From Terrimesophilobacter bigeumensis (lineage in GTDB: Bacteria > Actinomycetota > Actinomycetes > Actinomycetales > Microbacteriaceae): a stretch of DNA of 64,000 bases. Location of the stretch: assembly GCF_039537265.1 (NCBI RefSeq), contig NZ_BAABAE010000001.1, forward strand, positions 492,009-556,008, given 5' to 3'. Below are positions 1 to 9,019 of the stretch, in pieces. The translations under genes were made by a program, and so were the position numbers. Under the pieces are notes generated by a model that saw nothing but the letters and a program-made list of their open reading frames with translations, ran no database searches and was not told where the DNA came from. Each line of letters starts with the position of its first letter. Position 1 is the stretch's first letter.

Positions 1-989
1 GGCGGTCGCTCGCGACCGGCAAGCTCGTCGACATCGGCGAGGCGGTCGGGATCATCGCCGCCCAGTCGATCGGTGAGCCGGGAACCCAGCTCACGATGCG
101 GACCTTCCACACCGGTGGTGTGGCGAGCGCAGACGACATCACGCAGGGCCTGCCCCGCGTGACGGAGCTGTTCGAGGCGCGCACCCCGAAGGGCGCGAGC
201 CCGATTGCGGAGGCCGCCGGTCGGATCACGATCGAGGACACCGATCGCAGCCGCAAGGTCATCCTCACGCCGGACAACGGTGACGAGCCGATCGCCTACC
301 CGGTGCTCAAGCGCGCCACCCTCCTCGTGGAGGACGGCGAGCACGTCGAACTCGGGCAGCAGCTGCATGTCGGTGCCGTCGACCCGAAGGAGGTCCTCCG
401 GGTCCGCGGCGTGCGCGCCGTGCAGGAGCACCTCGTCGGGGGCGTCCAGGGCGTCTACCGGTCGCAGGGCGTTCCGATCCACGACAAGCACATCGAGGTC
501 ATCGTCCGCCAGATGCTCCGCAAGGTCACCGTGGTCGACCACGGCGACACCGGACTGCTGCCGGGCGAGCTCGTCGACCGTTCGAGGTACAACGAGCTGA
601 ACCGGGCCGCGCTCACCGAGGGCCGTAAGACGGCATCCGCTCGCCAGGAGGTCATGGGTATCACCAAGGCCAGCCTCGCGACGGAGTCGTGGCTGTCGGC
701 GGCGTCGTTCCAGGAGACCACGCGTGTTCTCACGCAGGCCGCCATGGAGGGCAAGTCCGATCCGCTCATGGGTCTCAAGGAGAACGTCATCATCGGTAAG
801 CTCATCCCCGCCGGGACGGGCCTGCCGGTGTACCGGAACGTCTCCGTGGAGGCCACGGAGGAGGCGAAGGCCGAGCGCTACCCGAACCGCATCTTCACGG
901 ATGAGGCGACGTTCAGCGAGTCGGATCTCTCCTTCGTCGACTTCGACACCTTCAGCAGCGACGACTTCGCGCCCGGTACTTACTCCTGA
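1..989 (+). CDS. rpoC: RNA polymerase beta' subunit, 3' part
   Basis: The window opens inside this gene; the reading frame is open from base 3. It encodes the C-terminal about 328 residues of the beta' subunit, part of the catalytic core of RNA polymerase. The stretch GEAVGIIAAQSIGEPGTQL near the start and MRTFHTGG just after it are hallmark beta' sequence (region G/trigger-loop surroundings). The protein ends with an acidic tail after DLSFVDFDTFSSDDF. The 5' part and rpoB lie outside the window. A strong hairpin follows the stop codon. Confidence 0.98.
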   Translation, partial: RSLATGKLVDIGEAVGIIAAQSIGEPGTQLTMRTFHTGGVASADDITQGLPRVTELFEARTPKGASPIAEAAGRITIEDTDRSRKVILTPDNGDEPIAYPVLKRATLLVEDGEHVELGQQLHVGAVDPKEVLRVRGVRAVQEHLVGGVQGVYRSQGVPIHDKHIEVIVRQMLRKVTVVDHGDTGLLPGELVDRSRYNELNRAALTEGRKTASARQEVMGITKASLATESWLSAASFQETTRVLTQAAMEGKSDPLMGLKENVIIGKLIPAGTGLPVYRNVSVEATEEAKAERYPNRIFTDEATFSESDLSFVDFDTFSSDDFAPGTYS

Positions 990-1034
990 CCGCTGGGGGT
1001 GCGCAGCTCGGATAGTCGATCTGCGAGCGAGTTC

Positions 1035-1079
1035 TGAGAGCCTGGACCGGCCCGTTCTTCGGGCCGGCCCAGGCTCTCA
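1035..1079 (+). terminator. Terminator after rpoC
   Basis: A 20-bp inverted repeat (arms 1035-1054 and 1060-1079, loop TTCTT, one mismatch) lies 46 bases after the rpoC stop codon. The stem is very GC-rich and no long T-run follows, as is usual for actinobacterial terminators. It should separate rpoC from the pilus genes. Confidence 0.8.
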
Positions 1080-1088
1080 ATGCCTGAG

Positions 1089-1138
1089 TGGAGTCGCGGC
1101 GAAGGTCAGAAATGGCCTTCGCTCCCAGCTCCCGCGCG
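1089..1138 (+). repeat. Interspersed palindromic repeat, copy A
   Basis: First of three copies of a roughly 50-bp element also found at 14868-14919 (minus orientation) and 46260-46308. The core is a hairpin with arms GCGAAGGYCA and TGGCCTTCGC around a GAAA loop, with conserved flanks GTCGCGG on the left and TCCMAGCTCC on the right. This copy has one change in the left arm. All three lie in intergenic gaps of transcription/translation genes. Confidence 0.85.
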
Positions 1139-1269
1139 CGTGTACCCCCCAATAGCGGGTATGGCATGTAACGACACGCCGAGTTAGATTGGGAACTCGG
1201 CGCAGTGTTCTCGCTCCACCCGACGCGGGAGGTGCGCTGTTCGGGGGAACAACTTTAGGGAGGAGTTCC

Positions 1270-2940
1270 GTGGCTTCCTTGACGGAGATTCTGATTCTAC
1301 GCGGCGTCATGCCGATCGAGAGTCTCGATAGCATTCCTGGCGGTTGGGGCGAGGAGGAACTCTCCGTTCGCGCCCTTGTCGAGCAGGGGGTGCTCACTGA
1401 AGCCCAAGTGGCTTCCGCGCGCGCGGCCCAGGCGGGTCTGCCGTTCGTGGAGCTGCTGGAATACCCGGTCGATCGCACTGCAGTATCTCTCGTCGCAGCT
1501 TCGCTGTGCCGTCGTCACGAAGTGTTGCCGATCGCCATGAGTGAGGACTCCCTAACTCTTGCCATGGTCGACCCTGGAAACGTCTTCGCCATTGACGATG
1601 TGCGCGCAGCGACGCGACTGCAGATCCATCTCGTCGTTGCCGAGCGCAGCGACCTGATCAGTGCGATCGACCGTTTCCACCGCGCCGACGGCGAACTCAG
1701 CGACCTCACCACCGAACTCGAGGAGGAGAGCGCCGGTACCGACCTGGCACTCGCGGGCCAACAGGAGGCGCAGCAGGATGACGCGCCCATCGTGCGTTTC
1801 GTCAACCTGCTCATCAGCCAGGCCATCCAGGACCGCGCGTCGGACATCCACATCGAGCCGGCCGAGCGCCAGCTCAACGTGCGCTACCGCATCGACGGTG
1901 TGCTGCACGAGATGCAGCAGGCGCCGAAGGCGATCCAGAACGGCGTCATCTCGCGCCTCAAGATCATGAGCGACATCGACATCGCCGAGCGCCGCAAGCC
2001 GCAGGACGGCCGCATGTCGGTGAGCCATGGCGGCCGCAAGATCGACCTCCGGGTGGCGACGCTGCCGACGGTGTGGGGCGAGAAGGTCGTCATGCGTATT
2101 CTCGACAACGCGGAGTCGACGATGTCGCTGGGCGACCTCGCGATGCTTGACGAGAACATGGCGGCGTACCGGGCGTCGTTCACGAAGCCGTACGGCATGA
2201 TCCTCGTCACCGGTCCGACCGGTTCCGGCAAGTCGACGACTCTCTACACGACGCTGCACGCCGTGGCGAAGCCGGAGATCAACGTCATCACCGTCGAGGA
2301 CCCGGTCGAGTACCGGATGCCCGGCATCAACCAGGTGCAGGTCAACCCGAAGGCCGGTCTCACCTTCGCGAGCGCGCTGCGCAGCATCCTGCGGTCCGAC
2401 CCGGATGTCGTGCTCCTCGGTGAGATCCGCGACCACGAGACCGCGCAGATCGCCATCGAGGCCGCCCTCACCGGCCACCTCGTGCTCTCCACTCTGCACA
2501 CCAACGACGCGCCGAGCGCCGTGACCCGTCTCACCGAGATGGAGATCGAGCCGTTCCTCGTCGGGTCGGCCCTCGACTGCGTGGTCGCCCAGCGCCTCGC
2601 GCGCCGGCTCTGCGACCGCTGCAAGGAGTCGTACCAGCCGAACCCGGCCGAGCTCGTGAACCTGCGGGTCGGGTTCGAGCCGAGCCAGCCGATCCCGACG
2701 CTGTTCCGCCCGGTCGGCTGCCAGACCTGCTCCGGCACCGGTTACCGGGGCCGTATCGCCGTTCATGAGGTCATGACGGTGACCGAGGAGATCGAGCGTC
2801 TCGCCGTGGATCGCGCTTCCGCCGCCGACATCGCCCGCACCGCCCGCTCGCAGGGGATGATCCCGCTGCGGATGGATGGCTGGATGAAGGCCCAGATGGG
2901 CCTCACCTCGGTGGAAGAGATTCTGAGAGTCGTCGCCTGA
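1270..2940 (+). CDS. pilB: Type IV pilus assembly ATPase PilB
   Basis: GspE/PilB-family hexameric ATPase that drives pilus extension at the cytoplasmic membrane; 556 residues from the chosen start. The first about 150 residues form a type II secretion E N-terminal-like domain. Walker A GPTGSGKST is at about 315-323, Walker B DPDVVLLGEIRD at about 377, the His box HLVLSTLHT at about 403, and a tetracysteine zinc site at CDRC 448-451 and CQTC 484-487, which separates PilB from PilT. GTG 1270 was chosen because AGGGAGGAG sits just upstream; an in-frame extension to 1189 has no ribosome site. First gene of the pilus locus. Confidence 0.93.
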   Translation: MASLTEILILRGVMPIESLDSIPGGWGEEELSVRALVEQGVLTEAQVASARAAQAGLPFVELLEYPVDRTAVSLVAASLCRRHEVLPIAMSEDSLTLAMVDPGNVFAIDDVRAATRLQIHLVVAERSDLISAIDRFHRADGELSDLTTELEEESAGTDLALAGQQEAQQDDAPIVRFVNLLISQAIQDRASDIHIEPAERQLNVRYRIDGVLHEMQQAPKAIQNGVISRLKIMSDIDIAERRKPQDGRMSVSHGGRKIDLRVATLPTVWGEKVVMRILDNAESTMSLGDLAMLDENMAAYRASFTKPYGMILVTGPTGSGKSTTLYTTLHAVAKPEINVITVEDPVEYRMPGINQVQVNPKAGLTFASALRSILRSDPDVVLLGEIRDHETAQIAIEAALTGHLVLSTLHTNDAPSAVTRLTEMEIEPFLVGSALDCVVAQRLARRLCDRCKESYQPNPAELVNLRVGFEPSQPIPTLFRPVGCQTCSGTGYRGRIAVHEVMTVTEEIERLAVDRASAADIARTARSQGMIPLRMDGWMKAQMGLTSVEEILRVVA

Positions 2941-2971
2941 GTTCAGGCGGAAAGGTCCTTGGGGGTACCTG

Positions 2972-4618
2972 ATGGGTAAGCAAGTACACGAGATTCCGGT
3001 TTTCGGCGATGATGAGAGGCTGCGTCCACGTACGCACGCCGTCCAGGCGGATCCCGCGCCGGCCGTCGCACCGCCGGTCGCTCCGACTCCGTACCAGACG
3101 GCTCCGCCACCGGCGATGCCGGGTATGCCGAACCCGCAGGTGGTGATTCCGGCGGTCGCGCAGCCGATGCCGCCCGCGCCCTCTGTCTCTGCTCCGCTGC
3201 CGCCCATGCCGCCGCCGCAGGTCGCTCCGGCCGCCGCTCCAGCTCCTGTTGTTGCTCCGGCCGCCGCAGTCCCTGCCGGGCCGCCTCCTGCTGGGCCGCC
3301 TACTGGGTCGCCCGCGATGCCACCGCCCTCGGCTGCATTCCCGCCTGTGCAGGCGCCGTCCCCCGTGGCCGCCAGCATCCCCGCCATGGCTCCGCCGACG
3401 AAGGACACCCTGCTCGAGGACATCGATCCGGAAGGGCACATCGAGACCGGATTCCAGCCGCATCCGGATGCAGACCCGGACCTCATCGCTGCGCTGCAGG
3501 AGGTCGTGCGACTCACCGCATCCGACCTGCATGTCACCTCGAATGCGCCGCCCATGCTGCGTATCGACGGCGCGCTCACGCCCGTCGAGGGTTCTGAGGT
3601 CTGGAGTCGGGACCGGGTGACGAGTGCGCTTCAGAGCATCCTGAAGCCGGCCCAGAGGGAGCTCTTCGAGAAGGAGTTGGAACTGGACTTCGCCTTCGCG
3701 GTGTCGGAGAGTGCTCGGTTCCGCGTGAACTTCTACCAGCAGCGCGATGCGGTCGGCGGGGCGTTCCGGCTCATCCCGACCGAGATCAAGCCGCTCGAGG
3801 CCCTCGGCGTGCCCGACACTGTGGCCCGCTTCGCCGAGCTCGCTCGTGGTCTCGTGCTCGTGACCGGTCCGACCGGTTCGGGCAAGTCGACGACGCTCGC
3901 CGCGCTCATCGACCTCGTGAACCGCACGCGCACCGACCACGTCGTCACCGTCGAGGATCCGATCGAGTTCATGCATGGCAACAAGCGCTCGCTCATCAAC
4001 CAGCGTGAGGTCGGCAGCGACACGCACAGCTTCAGCGCGGCGCTCAAGCACGTGCTGCGGCAGGACCCCGATGTCATCCTCATCGGCGAGCTCCGCGACC
4101 TGGAGACGATCTCGGTCGCTCTCACCGCGGCGGAGACCGGCCACCTCGTCTTCGCGACGCTGCACACGCAGGATGCCGCCCAGACGATCGACCGTGTCAT
4201 CGACGTGTTCCCTCCATTCCAGCAGGACCAGGTGCGCGCCCAGCTCGCCGCGACGCTCCAGGGTGTCGTCTGCCAGACGCTCGTGAAGGTGGCGAGCGGC
4301 AAGGGCCGCGTCGTGGCGACCGAGGTCATGGTGATCACCCCGGCCATCGCGAACCTCATCCGCGAGGGCAAGACCTACCAGATTCCGTCTGCTCTGCAGG
4401 CCGGACGCGAGCTCGGCATGTTCACGATGGACCAGCACCTGGCCGAGCTCGTCGACAAGGGCAAGATCACCCATGCTGCGGCGATGGAGAAGGCGCACGA
4501 CGTCCAGGCGCTCAAGACGCTAATTCACCGTGCGGATTCGGGTGGTGGGATGGAGTCGAGTCGAATGGCCGATGCTGCATCCGATTTCGGCGACGACTTC
4601 TCGGCGAGGAAGTTCTGA
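2972..4618 (+). CDS. pilT: Twitching motility ATPase PilT with long proline-rich N-terminus
   Basis: Retraction ATPase of the type IV pilus, 548 residues. The PilT core begins near residue 170 (LTASDLHVTSNAPPMLRIDG). It has Walker A GPTGSGKST at 299-307, the Asp box VEDPIEF, Walker B DPDVILIGELRD and the His box HLVFATLHT, and lacks the PilB zinc cysteines. Unusual is a roughly 120-residue Pro/Ala-rich low-complexity stretch (about residues 27-145) ahead of the core; typical PilT is about 350 residues. The tail could act as a flexible linker or docking arm. It lies 31 bases after pilB. Confidence 0.93.
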   Translation: MGKQVHEIPVFGDDERLRPRTHAVQADPAPAVAPPVAPTPYQTAPPPAMPGMPNPQVVIPAVAQPMPPAPSVSAPLPPMPPPQVAPAAAPAPVVAPAAAVPAGPPPAGPPTGSPAMPPPSAAFPPVQAPSPVAASIPAMAPPTKDTLLEDIDPEGHIETGFQPHPDADPDLIAALQEVVRLTASDLHVTSNAPPMLRIDGALTPVEGSEVWSRDRVTSALQSILKPAQRELFEKELELDFAFAVSESARFRVNFYQQRDAVGGAFRLIPTEIKPLEALGVPDTVARFAELARGLVLVTGPTGSGKSTTLAALIDLVNRTRTDHVVTVEDPIEFMHGNKRSLINQREVGSDTHSFSAALKHVLRQDPDVILIGELRDLETISVALTAAETGHLVFATLHTQDAAQTIDRVIDVFPPFQQDQVRAQLAATLQGVVCQTLVKVASGKGRVVATEVMVITPAIANLIREGKTYQIPSALQAGRELGMFTMDQHLAELVDKGKITHAAAMEKAHDVQALKTLIHRADSGGGMESSRMADAASDFGDDFSARKF

Positions 4619-4619
4619 C

Positions 4620-5849
4620 ATGGCAAGCGCATTGACCTTCGCCTACAAAGGCCGAGACACCGACGGCAAGCTCGTCAAGGGCCGCATCGACGCCATGACG
4701 GAGGGGGCGGTCGCCAACCGGCTGCGTACCATGGGTATTTCGCCATTGTCGATTCAGGAAGCTTCGGGAGGCACGGGTCTCCAGATGGAGATCAACCTCG
4801 GTTCGTTCACTTCGGCGGTCAAGCTCAAGGACCTTGCCGTCATGAGCCGGCAGATGGCAACGATGATCAGTTCCGGCCTCTCGCTGCTGCGAACCTTGAC
4901 GATTCTGGCGGAGCAGACCGAGAACAAGACTCTCGCCAAGATCCTCTCCTCGGTTTCGAGGGATGTGGAGAGCGGTTCGTCGCTGTCCGACTCATTCGGG
5001 AAACACGGTACGTCATTCCCACCGATCATGATCAGCCTGGTCCGTGCTGGCGAGACCGGCGGGTTCCTTGACGAGTCGCTGAATGCGGTGGCAAAGAACT
5101 TCGAGTCAGAGGTGAAACTCAAGGCGACCATTAAGTCCGCCATGACCTACCCGGTGATCGTGCTCATCATGGCGGTTCTCGCCGTCGTGGGGATGCTGCT
5201 CTTCATCGTGCCCATCTTCAAGCAGATGTTCGAGCAGTTCGGTGGCCAACTGCCTTTGCCGACTCAAATACTCGTGTGGCTCTCCGAGATCATGGTCTGG
5301 CTCGGTCCGGCGCTGCTGGTCGTCGTAATCGTCTTCTCGGTGTGGTGGCAGAGAAACAAGCACACCGAGCGGGTGAGGAATGTCGTTGATCCCCTCAAGC
5401 TCAAGATCCCGGTTTTCGGACAGCTATTCAAGAAGATCGCGGTTGCGCGGTTCAGTCGTAACTTCGCGAGCATGATGGGCGCAGGTGTGCCGATTCTTCA
5501 CGTTCTGCAGATCGTCGGTGAGACCTCAGGGAACATGGTCGTGGAACGAGCACTGCAGAAAGTTGCCGAATCCGTTCGTCAGGGCAAGTCGATCGCTGAA
5601 CCACTCAGCCATGAAAAGGTGTTCCCGGCCATGGTGACCCAGATGGTCGCCGTTGGTGAGGACTCCGGTGCGCTGGAGCAGATGCTCGGGAAGATTGCGG
5701 ACTTCTATGACGACGAGGTGCAGGCGGCGACGGAGCAACTCACTGCGATGATCGAGCCGCTGATGATCGCCTTCCTTGGGATCGTGGTCGGCGGCATGAT
5801 CGTCTCACTGTACCTGCCGATCTTCAACATCTTCAGCTTGATCAAATAG
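4620..5849 (+). CDS. pilC: Type IV pilus inner-membrane platform protein PilC
   Basis: GspF/PilC family, 409 residues: two homologous cytoplasmic helical domains and three predicted membrane segments, one pair around residues 165-230 and one at the C-terminus. Typical motifs are FAYKGRDTDGKLVKG at the N-terminus, RQMATMISSGLSLLRTL in the first domain and FARNFASMMGAGVPI-like FSRNFASMMGAGVPI in the second. It couples PilB/PilT ATP hydrolysis to pilin movement. ATG 4620 was chosen because it starts one base after the pilT stop with GAGGAAG upstream; the longer frame from 4530 would overlap pilT. Confidence 0.93.
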   Translation: MASALTFAYKGRDTDGKLVKGRIDAMTEGAVANRLRTMGISPLSIQEASGGTGLQMEINLGSFTSAVKLKDLAVMSRQMATMISSGLSLLRTLTILAEQTENKTLAKILSSVSRDVESGSSLSDSFGKHGTSFPPIMISLVRAGETGGFLDESLNAVAKNFESEVKLKATIKSAMTYPVIVLIMAVLAVVGMLLFIVPIFKQMFEQFGGQLPLPTQILVWLSEIMVWLGPALLVVVIVFSVWWQRNKHTERVRNVVDPLKLKIPVFGQLFKKIAVARFSRNFASMMGAGVPILHVLQIVGETSGNMVVERALQKVAESVRQGKSIAEPLSHEKVFPAMVTQMVAVGEDSGALEQMLGKIADFYDDEVQAATEQLTAMIEPLMIAFLGIVVGGMIVSLYLPIFNIFSLIK

Positions 5850-6001
5850 TCGTCGTCCCTCCATTTGGGGGCACCGAAATGCTGGATGCCCCCCCTTTGC
5901 GGGATTACAAGGGGGTACCCAGGTGGGCCAACATGATAGCCGGGGGTCAAGTATTTTTTGGGGGCCCTGTCCAAGTTCATTGACAGACAGGAAAGACAGC
6001 A
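5850..6001 (+). promoter_or_regulatory. Gap ahead of the major pilin gene
   Basis: 152 bases between pilC and the major pilin. It contains a C-run/G-run stem (CCCCCTT at 5891-5897 with AAGGGGG at 5909-5915), a T6 run at 5954-5959 followed by GGGGGCCC, and the pilin ribosome site AGGAAAGA. It probably holds a separate promoter or processing site that raises pilin expression over the assembly genes, but no clear -35/-10 pair was seen. Confidence 0.4.
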
Positions 6002-6448
6002 ATGTTTCTTCGCATGAATAAGTCGCTCAACGACCGGCGCGCCGGCCTCAAGCGCGAAGAGGGCTTTACCCTCATCGAGCTCCTGGTCGTCGTGCTCATC
6101 ATCGGCATCCTCGCCGCGATCGCGATCCCGGTGTTCCTGGGTGTCCAGGACAACGCCAAGAAGGCCGCGGTCACCTCGGACCTGACGAACGCCAAGACGG
6201 CGATCATCGCGTACTACACGGATGACCCGACCGCGACCGCGCCGGCGCTCGACGCCGCGTCGCTTGGTTCGTGGGGTTACACGCCGTCGGCCGATGTCAC
6301 TCTGGCATTCGTGACGGCACCGACCGGCCCGGGAACGAACTTCTGCATCTCGGGAGCACACGCCGCGATTGACGGAGGCGCGGCCTTCAGGTCGATCAGC
6401 GCCGAAGGAGGAGTCGTCGAGAACGCCACCTGTGCGGCGACGCCGTAG
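6002..6448 (+). CDS. pilA: Major type IV prepilin (PilA-like)
   Basis: Pilus subunit precursor of 148 residues. The class III leader is 21 residues, ending KREEG, and cleavage before F22 gives FTLIELLVVVLIIGILAAIA, the standard hydrophobic assembly helix with Glu at mature position 5. The C-terminal globular part has two cysteines (FCISG and NATCA), fitting a D-region disulphide. It is processed and methylated by the prepilin peptidase at 9012. A terminator-like hairpin follows directly, which would favour high pilin dosage. Confidence 0.93.
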   Translation: MFLRMNKSLNDRRAGLKREEGFTLIELLVVVLIIGILAAIAIPVFLGVQDNAKKAAVTSDLTNAKTAIIAYYTDDPTATAPALDAASLGSWGYTPSADVTLAFVTAPTGPGTNFCISGAHAAIDGGAAFRSISAEGGVVENATCAATP

Positions 6449-6463
6449 TCACATCTGACGTCG

Positions 6464-6497
6464 AGGTGGGGTGCCGCAACTGCGGTCCCCCACCTTT
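6464..6497 (+). terminator. Hairpin after the major pilin gene
   Basis: Arms AGGTGGGG (6464-6471) and CCCCACCT (6488-6495) with an inner CCGC/GCGG extension, followed by TT. It lies 15 bases after the pilin stop and probably acts as a partial terminator or 3' stabiliser between pilin and minor pilins. Confidence 0.7.
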
Positions 6498-6571
6498 GAC
6501 ACTTAACTCGATGTCGACAAACTGACGGCGTCGTAGTGCATCGCCCATCGCGAACCTTGAGGGGAGGGAAC

Positions 6572-7009
6572 GTGAACAAGCTTTATCGTCAAGGGGCCAG
6601 TTCCCGTGTCACTGAACCTGATTCGGTCCGGGCGGACGGCGGATTCGGACTCATCGAGATCCTGATTTCCATCATGCTTCTCGGCATTCTCGCCGTCTCG
6701 CTTCTGCCCATCTTGGTCCAGGGACTTCGGCTGGCGGCATCGAATGCCACTCTGGGAACTGCCACCCTGCTCGCCAACGACGAGCTCGAGCATGTGCGGA
6801 CCTGGACCTCGTGCAGCGAGGTGGCACCGGCGACTGTGGCGACCACCGATTCTCGCGGCGTCGACTTGACCATCGATACGGCGGTGGGCTCCTGCACAGT
6901 ATCGGCGGAGAACCCGGCCTCGGTCTCCGTGACCGTGACGGTCACGCGCAATGACACCGGTGTCGTCGTGACGTCGACGACAACGTACCTTTTCATCTCG
7001 GAGCCCTGA
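6572..7009 (+). CDS. Minor pseudopilin, PilV/GspI-like
   Basis: 145-residue prepilin-like protein with leader ending RADGG, then FGLIEILISIMLLGILAVSL. Cleavage is expected before F25, with Glu at mature position 5. The C-terminal part is short and beta-rich, with two cysteines (WTSCSEV and GSCTVS). GTG 6572 was chosen for the ribosome site GGGGAGGGAA; a longer frame from 6536 lacks one. Minor pilins prime pilus assembly; the closest class by size and place is PilV. Followed one base later by the next prepilin gene. Confidence 0.82.
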   Translation: MNKLYRQGASSRVTEPDSVRADGGFGLIEILISIMLLGILAVSLLPILVQGLRLAASNATLGTATLLANDELEHVRTWTSCSEVAPATVATTDSRGVDLTIDTAVGSCTVSAENPASVSVTVTVTRNDTGVVVTSTTTYLFISEP

Positions 7010-7010
7010 A

Positions 7011-7601
7011 ATGAACGAATCACGTGAGGGTGTGAACTCCGTGCAGGCGATCGATTCCGACAAGGGATTCTCGCTCATCGAACTGCTCGTGTATTCCCTT
7101 CTGTTGTCGCTTGTCATAGCAATGGTGGGCGGCATGATCATCAGTGCCTTGACCGTATCCGACACGGTCGTGAGCATGACCAGAACCTCGACGGCCGGCC
7201 AACTCGTCGCTAGATCCGTCGTCACGGGAATTCGCAACTCTTCTGACTTCCGCCTGACGTCCCCGGTCGACGATGATCAACTCCTTGTGGCAAGGACCGC
7301 CAGTTTCGACGACACCGTCGACTGGCGTTGCCTTGCCTGGTATTACTCCCCGACGGGTGAAGGTGCCGTCTGGTTCACTTCGTCCTCAACCGCGATTGCG
7401 CCACCCACGACGGCAGACCTCTCCTCCTGGACCCTCCTCACCAAGGGAGTCCAGCCTGCATCGGGGACCGGTATCTTCAGCGCGCTCAATGAACGGCTCT
7501 CACTTTCGATTCTTGGCCTTGACGGCCTCACACTTCCCATTGACATCAGGAGCTCGGCGACAAGCAGAGCTGGAGCATCAGGGAGTTTGGCATGTTTCTG
7601 A
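7011..7601 (+). CDS. Minor pseudopilin, PilW/GspJ-like
   Basis: 196-residue prepilin-like protein. The leader ends SDKG and is followed by FSLIELLVYSLLLSLVIAMV, so cleavage is before F20 with Glu at mature position 5. The rest is a hydrophilic domain with cysteines at DWRCLAWYY and the C-terminal SLACF. It starts one base after the previous stop and overlaps the following gene by 10 bases, so the minor pilins are translationally coupled. PilW-like by position; the family match is inferred. Confidence 0.82.
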   Translation: MNESREGVNSVQAIDSDKGFSLIELLVYSLLLSLVIAMVGGMIISALTVSDTVVSMTRTSTAGQLVARSVVTGIRNSSDFRLTSPVDDDQLLVARTASFDDTVDWRCLAWYYSPTGEGAVWFTSSSTAIAPPTTADLSSWTLLTKGVQPASGTGIFSALNERLSLSILGLDGLTLPIDIRSSATSRAGASGSLACF

Positions 7602-9019
7602 AACGGTTGGTTCCCGTTCGCGGCGAGGACGGGGCAGCGCTGGCCGCCGTCCTCGGCGCCTTCGCCATCGGTCTGCTCCTGACGACGCTCATCATGTCCT
7701 CTGTCGTCCAGGGGTTGGGGTGGAGCACTTTCTCGCGTGCATCGATCCAATCGCACGCCGCCGCCGACGCGGGCATCGTCGCCGCGCGTACCGGCCTGTA
7801 CTCGGCGGGCAATTGCAACAGCCAGCCCACTGCCGGCGTCTATGCTTCCACCGGTTCCCCGGCCTATTCTGCGAAAGTCGAACGCAACGACGGGGCCGGC
7901 TGGGTCGTCGGGTGCCCGACCGTCAAGACCTCCCAGGTGCGTATCACCTCGATTGGTACGGCCGAAGCGCCCGCCGTCGCAGGGGTTTCCGCGGGCGATA
8001 CCAGCACTGTCGAGGCGGTGTACCAGTACCTGCATCCGGGGGTGAACCCGAGCGGATCCGCTGTCTACATCCATGGTGACTTCCAGGTGGATGCCAACTC
8101 GACCTTCGACATCTCCGAGGCAGGATCGAACGGGCTTCTCGTCAAAGACGGCAACTTCACCTGCGACAAGAACAACTCCGTCATCAACGGCAGCATCCTC
8201 GTGCTCGGCGACCTCGTCTTCGGCGGGAAGTGCAACGTCACCGGCAGCGCAGTAGTGACTGGTTCCGCGAAACTCAACACCGGTCGCATCGACGGCGACC
8301 TCACCGCCGGATCGGTAGATCCGAATCCGCCCGGGACGCAAGTGGGTGGAACGTACACCCAGAGTTCGGTCGTACCTCCCAGCCCGGACTGGGTCAACCT
8401 CACCTACAAGCCGGGCGACTGGCTCACGAGCGACGGGCTTCCCTTCGAGGTGCAGACGGTGACCAGCCCAGGAACCTGCAAGCTCAGCTCGGGGAACATG
8501 GGCGGCACCTCTCCCGGTTACCCGCTGATCCTGAACGCCCTCGGCTGCGTCGGGGGAATCAGCCTGAACCAGAACACCAACATCAAACTGACGAGCGACC
8601 TGGTGATCTTCGCCAACAAGTTCGACTTTCCCAGCACGAACTCGCTCGCGTTCAGTTCATCGAGCTCGGCGGGGCACCGTCTGTGGTTCATCACCCCGGA
8701 CAACGGCCCCGTCGGCGACAAGGCGCCCACGTGCGACTACAGCTACCAGGGCGACTTCTCGATCAAGAACACCTTGACGATCTCCCCGCCCATCGCGGCC
8801 TTGCTGTACACACCGTGCGCCTTCGACGGGAAGAACGGCTTCACCTGGCAGGGCCAGATCATCGCCGGAGGCGACAGCTATGCCGAGAACAACCCGAGCT
8901 TCACCTACGTGCCGATCGGCGCCGCCGGTGTCGACTTCAACGAAGCGACGGTCACCCCGATCATCACGAAGCCGCAACCCGGTGCCCTCATCACGATGAG
9001 AGATCGCAGCGTTGGATAG
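7592..9019 (+). CDS. PilX-like pilus protein with bactofilin-like repeat region
   Basis: 475 residues. A short basic N-terminus (RLVPVRGEDG) precedes one hydrophobic segment, about residues 14-41, in the place where PilX-type minor pilins occur; FTLIE is absent, so prepilin cleavage is uncertain. The large extracytoplasmic part has a region around residues 155-235 with short repeats (INGSILVLGDLVFGG, VTGSAVVTGSAKL, GRIDGDLTAG) that resemble a bactofilin-like beta-helix. Conserved-looking cysteines follow. Likely a surface-exposed pilus tip or adhesion protein; function not proven. Overlaps its neighbours on both sides. Confidence 0.7.
   Translation: MFLKRLVPVRGEDGAALAAVLGAFAIGLLLTTLIMSSVVQGLGWSTFSRASIQSHAAADAGIVAARTGLYSAGNCNSQPTAGVYASTGSPAYSAKVERNDGAGWVVGCPTVKTSQVRITSIGTAEAPAVAGVSAGDTSTVEAVYQYLHPGVNPSGSAVYIHGDFQVDANSTFDISEAGSNGLLVKDGNFTCDKNNSVINGSILVLGDLVFGGKCNVTGSAVVTGSAKLNTGRIDGDLTAGSVDPNPPGTQVGGTYTQSSVVPPSPDWVNLTYKPGDWLTSDGLPFEVQTVTSPGTCKLSSGNMGGTSPGYPLILNALGCVGGISLNQNTNIKLTSDLVIFANKFDFPSTNSLAFSSSSSAGHRLWFITPDNGPVGDKAPTCDYSYQGDFSIKNTLTISPPIAALLYTPCAFDGKNGFTWQGQIIAGGDSYAENNPSFTYVPIGAAGVDFNEATVTPIITKPQPGALITMRDRSVG

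Noticed and set aside
1089..1138. CRISPR-like array from the repeated palindrome
   Set aside because: The copies are tens of kilobases apart, in different orientations, without spacers or cas genes.
1552..3579. Long minus-strand open frame across pilB and pilT
   Set aside because: It is a high-GC shadow frame: no ribosome site, repetitive Gly/Ala composition and full overlap with two clear pil genes.
2903..4498. 531-codon minus-strand frame over pilT
   Set aside because: Arg/His/Asp-rich composition typical of antisense of GC-rich genes; pilT on the plus strand has all family motifs.
5978..6001. TTGACA at 5980 as a -35 box for the pilin gene
   Set aside because: It lies only 22 bases before the pilin ATG, so a -10 box would fall within the coding sequence.
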